A stretch of DNA of 17,002 nucleotides from DASQVO01 sp035640715 (GTDB taxonomy: Bacteria > Actinomycetota > Actinomycetes > Streptosporangiales > Streptosporangiaceae). Numbering within the stretch: the stretch's first letter is position 1; each line of letters starts with the position of its first letter. A program made the position numbers and the translations under genes. The notes under the pieces are model-generated. The model was not told the DNA's origin. It saw only the letters and a program-made list of their open reading frames with translations, and did not search any database. The stretch lies in NCBI GenBank assembly GCA_035640715.1, contig DASQVO010000502.1, positions 1 through 17,002 on the forward strand. The letters run 5' to 3'. Positions 7,448-13,556 of this stretch are shown piece after piece.

Positions 7448-9949
7448 ATGGGATTCCTGACCGGCTACCGGGTCCTGGACCTCACCGACGAGCGCGGCAT
7501 GATCGCCGGGCGAATTCTGGCCGACCTGGGCGCCGACGTGGTCCAGGTCGAGCCCCCCGGCGGCTCCACCGCGCGCTCAAAAGCCCCGCTCGACCCGGGT
7601 GGCGCATCTCTGTTCTTCGACGCTTTCGCGGCGAACAAACGCGGCATCACCGCCGACCCGGAGGCGGCTGAGGGTAGGAACCTGATCCGGCGGCTGGCCG
7701 CAACGGCCGACATCCTGATCGAGTCGGCCGAACCCGGCACAATGGCGGCGCGCGGCCTGGACTACGCTGACCTGCAAAAGCTCAACCCTCGGCTGGTCTA
7801 CGTGTCGGTGACTCCGTTTGGCCGGACCGGTCCGAAGGCGCACTACGCCGAATCGGACCTCACCGTGTGGGCGGCCGGCGGCCCGCTGGACCCGCACCGC
7901 GACGGCACCAGGCCGCCGGTACGGATCTCGATTCCCCAGGCCTACCTGCATGCCGGGGCGGATGCGGCCGCCGGGGCCCTGGTCGCCCTGCAGGCGCGCC
8001 ACCGGACCGGCGAGGGCCAGCACGTCGATGTGTCAGCGCAGGCCAGCCTGGGCATTGCCACGCTTGGGCGGGTCCTGGCCTACGCCGTCGGCGACAGCCA
8101 GCCAGAATGGGAGCAGCCCGCGCGGCCGCGCGTCGACCAGAGCGGCAGTGGCTCGGCCACGGCACCGTCGCAGAAGAAGTGGCCATGCCAGGACGGGACC
8201 GTCGAGTTCCATATTGGGGTGGGTCCCGCCGCCGGCGGATTCACCGGCGCGTTCATGCGCTGGATGGTCGACGAAGGAGCCGCGCCAGCTGAACTGCTGG
8301 AGATCGACTGGCGCACCCTTCCCAACCGGATGGCAGACGGCTCCTTTACCGATGAAGAGATGGCCAAGGTCCGCGACACCGTGGCAGCGTTCCTTGCCAC
8401 GAAAACCAAACGCGAGGTGCTCCGGGCCGCAACCGAACGCAAGCTGTTGTGCGTCCCGGTCTACGACACCGCTGACGTCGCCGCAAGCGAGCAGCTCGCC
8501 GCCCGCGACTACTGGGTGGAACTAGGCGAGGGAGACCGCACGCGCCGTCTTCCCGGCCGCTTCGCCAAGGTCAACGCGGAAGCGTTCGACTTCCGGCGCC
8601 CGGCACCGAACCTCGGGGAGCACACCGCCGAGGTCACCGCCGAATGGCTCGGCGCACCAACGCGGGCGGCTGGTGCCAGGCCTGTCACCGCATCACCCGG
8701 ATCCACGCTGCAGACGGCCGATCGGGCCGCGCTGCCACTCGCAGGTCTCAAGGTGCTCGACCTCACCTGGGTCGTGGCCGGGCCGGTGATCGGCCGGGCC
8801 TTGGCGGACTTCGGCGCGACCGTCATCCGCGTCGAGTCGTCGACCCGGATCGAGACCGCCCGGCACATGCAGCCGTTCTACGACGGAGTGCCAGGACCGG
8901 AGAACTCCGCCCTGTACATCACCTGGAATGCCGGGAAGCTCGGCATCACCGTCGACCTGAGCACCGAGCAAGGACGCGAGGTCGTCCGGCGCCTGGCCGC
9001 CTGGAGCGATGTCGTCCTTGAATCGTTCTCACCGGGCCAGATGCAGCGCTGGGGGCTCGACTACGCCACCTTGTCGGCCGGACGCCCGGACCTAATCATG
9101 CTCAGCACAGCGATCATGGGCCAAACCGGCCCGTACGCAAGGCTGGCCGGGTTTGGCAACGTCGGCGCCGCCCTCAGCGGCTTCCAGGACATCGTCGGCT
9201 GGCCGGACCTGCCAGCACTCGGCCCTTTCGGCCCCTACACCGACTACGTCGGCCCCCGGTTCTCCCTCGCCACGCTGCTGGCAGCCATCGACCGCCGCCA
9301 CCAGACCGGGCAAGGATGCTACATCGACGTCTCACAGGTAGAGGCAGGAGTCTACTTCCAGTCCCCCGAGATAGCCGACCACAACCGCAACGGCACCGTC
9401 GTCCACCGGGCAGGCAACGCCGACCGGGAACACGCCCCGCACGGGGTGTACCGCTGCCAGCCAGGGGACGACGGCACCGATCGGTTTGTTGCGGTCGCCG
9501 TCCGGACCGACGAACAGTGGCAAAAGCTGACCGCGCTGATGGGTCGCCCCGACCTCGCCGCCGACGCGGATCTCCAGACGGCGATCGGCCGGCGCTCACG
9601 AGTGGCTGACCTCGACTCGCTCATGGACGCCTGGACCGCCACACAGACAGCCGAGGACGTCGAGCGATGCCTGCAGGCCAGCGGCATCCCTGTGCACGTC
9701 TCAGCGTCAAGCCGCGACTTCTGCGCCGACCCCCAGCTGGCCCACCGGGGGCACCTGGTCCGGGTGCCGCACCAATTGCACGGCATCACCACGGTCGAAG
9801 GCCCGCGGTACCTGTTGTCGGCCACCCCTGGTCAGGTCACTCGGTCCGCCCCGGTGTTCGGGCAGGACAACAAGTACGTACTGACCGAGCTGATCGGCTA
9901 CACCCAGGAGGAATACGAAAAGATGACGGACGGGGGAGTGCTGCGGTGA
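7448..9949 (+). CDS. Fused tandem CaiB/BaiF family (class III) CoA-transferase
   Basis: ATG 7448 is chosen because AAGGAG (7434-7439) lies 8 bases upstream; GTG 7442 would leave only 2. The product is 833 aa, about twice a normal CaiB/BaiF protein, and has two full copies of the fold. Copy 1 (about 1-395) starts GYRVLDLTDERGMIAGRILADLGADV and has the catalytic-type aspartate D194 in QHVDVSAQ. Copy 2 (about 430-833) starts LKVLDLTWVVAGPVIGRALADFGATV and has D627 in YIDVSQVEAG. Both aspartates match the residue that forms an aspartyl-CoA anhydride in formyl-CoA transferase. An alanine/proline-rich linker joins the halves. The likely role is transferring CoA between acyl-CoA and a free acid, starting the pathway without ATP. 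Fusion of two homologous halves recalls two-subunit enzymes such as BbsEF. Confidence 0.9.
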   Translation: MGFLTGYRVLDLTDERGMIAGRILADLGADVVQVEPPGGSTARSKAPLDPGGASLFFDAFAANKRGITADPEAAEGRNLIRRLAATADILIESAEPGTMAARGLDYADLQKLNPRLVYVSVTPFGRTGPKAHYAESDLTVWAAGGPLDPHRDGTRPPVRISIPQAYLHAGADAAAGALVALQARHRTGEGQHVDVSAQASLGIATLGRVLAYAVGDSQPEWEQPARPRVDQSGSGSATAPSQKKWPCQDGTVEFHIGVGPAAGGFTGAFMRWMVDEGAAPAELLEIDWRTLPNRMADGSFTDEEMAKVRDTVAAFLATKTKREVLRAATERKLLCVPVYDTADVAASEQLAARDYWVELGEGDRTRRLPGRFAKVNAEAFDFRRPAPNLGEHTAEVTAEWLGAPTRAAGARPVTASPGSTLQTADRAALPLAGLKVLDLTWVVAGPVIGRALADFGATVIRVESSTRIETARHMQPFYDGVPGPENSALYITWNAGKLGITVDLSTEQGREVVRRLAAWSDVVLESFSPGQMQRWGLDYATLSAGRPDLIMLSTAIMGQTGPYARLAGFGNVGAALSGFQDIVGWPDLPALGPFGPYTDYVGPRFSLATLLAAIDRRHQTGQGCYIDVSQVEAGVYFQSPEIADHNRNGTVVHRAGNADREHAPHGVYRCQPGDDGTDRFVAVAVRTDEQWQKLTALMGRPDLAADADLQTAIGRRSRVADLDSLMDAWTATQTAEDVERCLQASGIPVHVSASSRDFCADPQLAHRGHLVRVPHQLHGITTVEGPRYLLSATPGQVTRSAPVFGQDNKYVLTELIGYTQEEYEKMTDGGVLR

Positions 9950-10536
9950 CCGACTGGAAGCAAGAATGGCGAGAAGTCATCGACGCTGAAGGCACGGACT
10001 TCAGCGATGGGCAGGTCCACTACGGCGCTGACCCGGTTGAGGCCAGCACTATACGCCGCTATCTGGAGCCACTCGAATTTGACTGCGCCCTGCACTACGA
10101 CGCCAAGACCGCCCGCCAGCACGGCTACGCCGACATCATCGCCCCCTACACCGCCACCATGCAGTGGGCCATGCCTCCCATGTGGTCACCGGGCGACCCG
10201 CCGCTCTTCACCGACGACTCCCGCGACGCCCAGCCAGCCCGCTCACCCATCGACAACCAGGACTTCCCGCTCGGCCCTAAGACCACCGGCTACTTCGCGA
10301 CCGACATGGAGATGGACTTCGTGCGGCCGGTCACGGTCGGCGAACGGCTCGGCCGCCGGGGTCACCGTTTGGTGTCCTGCACGCCCAAGGAAACCACGGT
10401 CGGCCGCGGCGCCTTCATGAAGTGGGAAAGCGAAATCGTAGACGCTAACGGTGAGGTCGTCATGCGCATGCGCACCGGAACCTACGCCTACCAGCCGCAC
10501 CCGCCTTCCGCGCACGACAGCGAGGACAACGCCTGA
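9946..10536 (+). CDS. MaoC-like hotdog protein (FAS1-type dehydratase N-terminal domain family)
   Basis: The start is GTG 9946, which overlaps the TGA of the CoA-transferase (GTGA) and follows GGGGGAG at 9932-9938; the frame is open upstream but there it only shadows the CoA-transferase. The product is 196 aa, one hotdog domain. The segment ARQHGYADIIAPYTATMQWAMPPMW (about 60-85) and the later DMEMDFVRPVTVGERLGRRG are characteristic of the N-terminal half of two-domain MaoC hydratases. This half usually lacks the catalytic dyad and pairs with a catalytic half, as in the ChsH1-ChsH2 enoyl-CoA hydratase. The next gene encodes such a half, so a heteromeric hydratase is the best reading. Confidence 0.85.
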   Translation: MTDWKQEWREVIDAEGTDFSDGQVHYGADPVEASTIRRYLEPLEFDCALHYDAKTARQHGYADIIAPYTATMQWAMPPMWSPGDPPLFTDDSRDAQPARSPIDNQDFPLGPKTTGYFATDMEMDFVRPVTVGERLGRRGHRLVSCTPKETTVGRGAFMKWESEIVDANGEVVMRMRTGTYAYQPHPPSAHDSEDNA

Positions 10537-10985
10537 TGACCGCCACCAGCACAAGCGAGCAAGCCACGACCACAGCACAGCGTCGTCACGGCGATGTCTC
10601 AGTTGGCGACGAGCTAGCGCCGGTGAGCTTCCCCCTCACCGTGTACCGGCTGGTGATGGAAGCAGGCGCTAACCGCGACTTCAACTCCATTCACCACAAC
10701 AGCGAGTATGCCCAGGCGACCGGAGCCCGCGAGATGTACGCCAATACCTCTTTCTTGCTCGGCATGTGGGAACGAGCCGTCCGCGACTGGATCGGCCCGG
10801 CTGGAAAGATCCACTCCATCGCCGGCTTCCGGATGAGATCTTTCAACTACGTCGGCGACACCACGACCGTCACCGGCAAGGTAGTCGGAATCGACGACAC
10901 CATGATCCGCATCGAGGTGACCAGCAGCAACTCAGACGGTGTCACCGTCGGACCCGGCATCGTCACCGTGAGTCTGCCCGAGTAA
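10536..10985 (+). CDS. MaoC-like enoyl-CoA hydratase, catalytic half
   Basis: ATG 10536 overlaps the preceding stop (TGATG), so translation is coupled. The product is 149 aa. After a threonine/glutamine-rich leader the hotdog domain carries ANRDFNSIHHNSEYA, matching the MaoC hydratase signature D-x4-H with D48 and H53 as the probable catalytic pair. With the preceding non-catalytic half it would make a complete (R)-type enoyl-CoA hydratase adding water to an alpha,beta-unsaturated acyl-CoA. The resulting beta-hydroxyacyl-CoA is a suitable substrate for the thiolase-like/DUF35 retro-aldolase of the same operon. It is the last gene of the operon and is followed by a strong hairpin 7 bases after its stop. 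Confidence 0.88.
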   Translation: MTATSTSEQATTTAQRRHGDVSVGDELAPVSFPLTVYRLVMEAGANRDFNSIHHNSEYAQATGAREMYANTSFLLGMWERAVRDWIGPAGKIHSIAGFRMRSFNYVGDTTTVTGKVVGIDDTMIRIEVTSSNSDGVTVGPGIVTVSLPE

Positions 10986-10992
10986 CCGCAGC

Positions 10993-11022
10993 TGTGCTCG
11001 CCTCCTTGGGGAGGCGAGCACA
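10993..11022 (+). terminator. Strong hairpin ending the catabolic operon
   Basis: A perfect 13-bp stem (TGTGCTCGCCTCC with its complement) encloses a TTGG loop and begins 7 bases after the last stop codon. No U-tract follows, as is common for actinobacterial terminators. Confidence 0.8.
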
Positions 11023-11122
11023 CTCGCGGCCCGACTTAGTCACCAACTGGCTCTCAGGTGTCAAAGCCATGGATGCTAACGTTCGACGCCTCTTAGGCAA
11101 TCCGCCGACCAGGCTGTCGGCA

Positions 11123-11153
11123 GTGGCCACCCTGCCAATGGCAGTGGTGGCAC
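11123..11153. repeat. Imperfect inverted repeat in the 500-base intergenic region
   Basis: GTGGCCACCCTGCC (11123-11136) and GGCAGTGGTGGCAC (11140-11153) can pair around an AAT loop with one offset base on each side. It lies in the stretch 11023-11489, which has no convincing gene. It could be a second terminator or a structured RNA; nothing else supports either. Confidence 0.35.
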
Positions 11154-11361
11154 TTGCCCAGTCCGTGTCCGCGGCGACCGTTACGACTGTGACCACGGTG
11201 GAAAGTTTAAGGGACAACGTGGTATCGGCAACCTGGAGTGCAGCAGCAAAGTGCAGCAACCGCACCGGCCCAGATCGATCTTGATGCCCCCGATCTAGCC
11301 TTCTGAACAGCTAGGACGACCCGCATCGACCCTCCTGCAACTAGATGCTAAGGAGAAGGTC

Positions 11362-11412
11362 ATGCGGCCGTCCCACGCACCTCTACCTGCATCTAACAAC
11401 TGCTGGCCTTAG
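11362..11412 (+). CDS. Possible micro-ORF (16 aa) with a good ribosome binding site
   Basis: AAGGAG at 11350-11355 lies 6 bases before ATG 11362, and the frame ends at TAG 11410-11412 (MRPSHAPLPASNNCWP). A 7-bp inverted pair, TAGATGC (11342-11348) and GCATCTA (11389-11395), spans the start. This could be chance; no homology is recognised. The surrounding intergenic bases show no longer coding frame. Confidence 0.15.
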   Translation: MRPSHAPLPASNNCWP

Positions 11413-11489
11413 TTGCGGGCAGGCTGGTGATAGCGCATGAAGGTCCGAGTCCTCAAATTTACCGCGGCTCTCACGCCTGGGATCGGTTT

Positions 11490-12362
11490 CTAGGGGAGCT
11501 TCACACCTGGGAGCGGCTTGTCGGCCCTCGGAAATACGGGCGGGACTGACCAGTCCCGAGGACTGCTGAAGTCGACCGTGCCGCCGAGGAACAGGGCGTC
11601 AGCAAGGCTGACCTCGCCGCCCGAGAACTCGGCTCTGTCAAATTCGACCTCGCCGCCGGAGAAGCGAGTGAAGTCGAAGCCGATCGTGCTGCCGGAGAAC
11701 TATGCCATGCTGAAACGCACGCGGCTGCCCGAGAAGTGGGCGCCAGTGAAGCTGATCGTGCCACCGGCAAACTCACTGCCAAATTCGACCTTGCCGCCGG
11801 AAAACCGGGCGTCAGCGAAACTGATCTCGCTACCAGAAAACTCGACCTCATAGAAGTTGACCCAGCCATCGGAGAACTCGGCATGGTCAAAGCTGATCTT
11901 TCCGCCAGAGAACTGGGCGCCACGGAAGTAGACATCGGCACCGCAGAATTGGGTGTAGCGGAAGCTGACCTCGCCGCCGCAGAACCGGGCGCCTTGGAAT
12001 TCGAGGCCACCGCCGGAGAGCTGAGCAAAACTGAAGTCGCCGCCGTCGAAGACAACGCCGCAGAAGTCAAAGTGCAAGCCCTGCCAGGAAGTCGGAGCGC
12101 CTTTCCTGAGGTGGGCGGTGATGACACGGATGACGGTGTGGCGGACCTCTCGAATAGCCTGGAAGGCGAGTCGCTGAGGCGTGGGGGCATCTGAGCCAGG
12201 GTCGGGTTCGTAGGGCATGCGCAGGTAGGCGCACAGCACGTCGATGCAAACCTGCCGGTTCTCCTCCCAGTCATCGGCCAGGCCGGCCATCGCGTAGACC
12301 CCCGCGAGCCGAACGGCTGGCTTGTCGCTGCCCAACTGTTCGGCCGCAGTGGCGAGCTGATG
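11490..12362 (-). pseudogene. Pentapeptide-repeat protein gene with lost N-terminus and an in-frame TAG
   Basis: The minus-strand frame begins inside LATAAEQLGSDKPAVRLAGVYAMAGLADD, continues through CIDVLCAYLRMPYEPDP and VRHTVIRVITAHLR, and then enters pentapeptide-like repeats of the FSGG/FCGG type. This is a known actinobacterial architecture in which one or two membrane segments normally precede the AAEQLGSDK region; here they are missing. TAG at 11700-11702 interrupts the repeats after RVRFSMA, but the same frame carries on for about 70 codons with FSGSTIGFDFTRFSGG and ends in LPGVKLP at TAG 11490-11492, the ending expected for the family. An AAG lysine changed to TAG would explain it. 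Upstream the frame merges with a transposase remnant. Function would be a membrane-linked repeat protein of unknown role; the copy is probably dead. Confidence 0.8.
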
Positions 12363-12500
12363 TGGCGGGTCGCTTTGCAGCTGCGCCGGTTGATGCCGGG
12401 GCCTCTGGCCTGGGGAATTTGGAGATCGCGCGTTTGACGACACGGGGGCTGACGCGCAGTCGCCGGCCGGGTAGCAGCTTGTCCAGGACGTGACCAGGTG
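12363..12500 (-). pseudogene. C-terminal remnant of an IS4-like transposase, frameshifted
   Basis: On the minus strand one frame reads LLPGRRLRVSPRVVKRAISKF, and about one base out of frame it continues QARGPGINRRSCKAT. Together these match the conserved C-terminal segment of a group of actinobacterial IS4-like transposases (PRVVKRAISKY followed by a basic tail). A single-base deletion near 12405-12415 separates the two. The fragment runs directly into the pentapeptide-repeat gene at about 12362, so its insertion probably removed that gene's 5' end. No upstream part of the transposase and no inverted repeat could be found. Identification rests on recalled motif similarity. Confidence 0.5.
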
Positions 12501-12961
12501 CCGCAGCGGCGCGCCGATATCCCAGTGCGGTCAGCGGCCGGGCGCGGGCACACGCAGGTGCGCGGTCATCGGGTCATCTGCACCACAGTCCACGTCGATC
12601 ATGGCGGCCCAGATCGGCATGTTCGACACGCCTTAACTGACGGACGCCAAGCTAAGGCAGCCGAGCAGAACGGCGGGTACGTGCGCGCCTTCTGCCCATG
12701 CCCGTGGCCTCTCCATGGCTCAGCGAACCGGCGTATCGGTGACAAGGGCGGCCACGGTCCGAGGGGATGCAGCCACGAGGAGGACGCGGGGGAGAAGCAG
12801 GAAACCGCATGCCAGGAACCGGTTCTGCTAACGGATCTGCTAACGAGACCCAGCGAGACGGGGGAGACGAGCCAGGCGGACAGGAGACGGTAATCACCGG
12901 CCGCACCTGGTCAGCGAGACGCAGCCGCACACCCAAGACGGGGGAGACGGGCGTCGTTGTT
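12501..12961. other. Intergenic stretch without a supportable gene
   Basis: Several overlapping frames are open but show no start with a ribosome binding site and no recognisable motif. The stretch holds two near-copies of an AGACGGGGGAGACG motif (around 12859 and 12938) and two tandem 10-bp repeats described separately. It leads into the tRNA-fMet fragment and may be the eroded end of an integrative element. Confidence 0.4.
12824..12845. repeat. Tandem 10-bp repeats, 12-base period
   Basis: TCTGCTAACG occurs at 12824-12833 and 12836-12845. Such spaced short repeats near a tRNA-type core could be recombinase arm sites, but two copies are weak evidence. Confidence 0.3.
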
Positions 12962-12999
12962 CTCATAACCCAGAGGTCGCAGGTTCAAAATCCCGCTAG
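12962..12999 (+). other. 3' fragment of initiator tRNA-fMet(CAT), att-like
   Basis: From 12962 the sequence matches an actinobacterial tRNA-fMet from the anticodon loop on: CTCATAACCCAG (anticodon loop and stem), AGGTC, GCAGGTTCAAA (T stem and loop) to about 12989, then diverges and ends CCGCTAG. The 5' side of the anticodon stem and everything before it are absent, and the 3' T stem cannot pair properly, so this is not a functional tRNA. Identity that starts at the anticodon loop and runs to the 3' end is the usual core left by tyrosine-recombinase integrative elements. The comparison is with a remembered tRNA sequence. Confidence 0.6.
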
Positions 13000-13298
13000 C
13001 CCGACCGCTGGGCCGACCAGACAGCCACTGCTGCTCATTGGCCTCCGGCCATTTTCGCCGTCGTCGGCCGTGCTGGCCCAGGGATGACCCGGAGCCCCGA
13101 GCAGCCCGCTCTTTGATGCTCGCTGCCAATTGCCCGTCCGCGGTCCGGCGTAGCGATGGAGCGCGGGCCGACCGTACGGAGGGGCAGTTTGAGGGGCAGA
13201 ACCAGGCCAGGGAGTGCCGTTTTGGGCTTGTCTCTGCTGGCGTGTGCCAGCGTATTGCCTGGTCAATGGCTCTGCGGGCATTAGGGAAACCCCCTGTT
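13000..13298. other. Spacer between two tRNA-derived fragments, no gene seen
   Basis: No frame has a motif or ribosome binding site worth calling. A short tandem repeat (GAGGGGCAG at about 13182 and 13192) is present. No tRNA 5' half is found upstream of the second fragment. Confidence 0.4.
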
Positions 13299-13345
13299 TA
13301 TCCATGGTAAGGAGAAGGTCTACGGTTCGATTCCGTAACGGGGCT
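13299..13345 (+). other. 3' part of tRNA-Thr(GGT), att-like
   Basis: The anticodon loop ATGGTAA (13304-13310) reads GGT at the anticodon, flanked by TATCC/GGAGA with one mismatch. The T arm is perfect: TACGG (13321-13325), loop TTCGATT, CCGTA (13333-13337). The 3' acceptor strand ACGGGGC (13338-13344) and a T at the discriminator position follow. No D arm or 5' acceptor strand lies upstream, so it is a fragment. As with the fMet fragment, it begins around the anticodon stem-loop, as expected for the attachment core of a tRNA-targeting integrative element. The transposon at 13350 starts right after it. Confidence 0.75.
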
Positions 13346-13349
13346 CTCC
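13345..13349. repeat. 5-bp target-site duplication (left copy) of the 3.1-kb transposon
   Basis: TCTCC at 13345-13349 recurs exactly at 16471-16475, immediately outside the two inverted terminal repeats. It begins at the discriminator base of the tRNA-Thr fragment. Confidence 0.75.
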
Positions 13350-13364
13350 GAGGTCTTCACGTTT
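13350..13364. repeat. Left terminal inverted repeat of the 3.1-kb transposon
   Basis: GAGGTCTTCACGTTT pairs with 16456-16470, differing only at the outermost base. Confidence 0.8.
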
Positions 13365-13376
13365 CAGTGCGGGCCA

Positions 13377-13390
13377 TCTTCACGTTTGGG
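13377..13390. repeat. Internal copy of the terminal repeat core
   Basis: TCTTCACGTTTGGG lies 23 bases inside the left end and directly repeats the TCTTCACGTTT core. It matches the right terminal repeat further inward (TCTTCACGTTTGGG) than the outer left copy does, suggesting a second transposase binding site or an older end. Confidence 0.65.
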
Positions 13391-13556
13391 TCTGACATTC
13401 CGGCTGGCTGGGCTGCCCGGCCTGAGATGATCTTGCGTGTGCTGGTGGGTGGGCCGTGGATGGCCTTGCCGGCCTGGATCGGGGTGTGCGGGACTGCCGT
13501 GGTGGTGGTGCCTGGTGGAGCGCGGCTGGCCGTGGTGCGGGTGGTGGGCTGCCCGG

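Noticed and set aside
11023..11300. A minus- or plus-strand protein of about 100 residues after the operon terminator
   Set aside because: Both candidate frames lack ribosome binding sites and look like threonine/valine-biased chance frames with no known motif.
11736..12194. A repetitive plus-strand frame of 152 codons rich in A, E, L and D
   Set aside because: It is the antisense shadow of the pentapeptide repeats on the minus strand; the periodicity comes from those repeats, and the minus-strand reading matches a known family.
11501..12553. A 350-codon minus-strand frame through the pentapeptide region
   Set aside because: It is an alternate frame of the pentapeptide gene giving low-complexity serine/alanine sequence; only its upstream part carries meaning, as one piece of the transposase remnant.
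12498..12893. A 131-codon plus-strand frame in the eroded region
   Set aside because: It has no ribosome binding site, motif or codon pattern typical of neighbouring genes, and it overlaps the transposase remnant.
12820..12960. A CRISPR array suggested by short repeats and GGGGGAGACG motifs
   Set aside because: Only two or three short copies occur with unequal spacing; no repeat of 24 bases or more, no spacers of uniform length and no cas genes.
13297..13346. A complete, functional tRNA-Thr gene
   Set aside because: The T arm and 3' acceptor strand are sound, but there is no D arm or 5' acceptor strand upstream and the anticodon stem has a mismatch; it is a 3' fragment.
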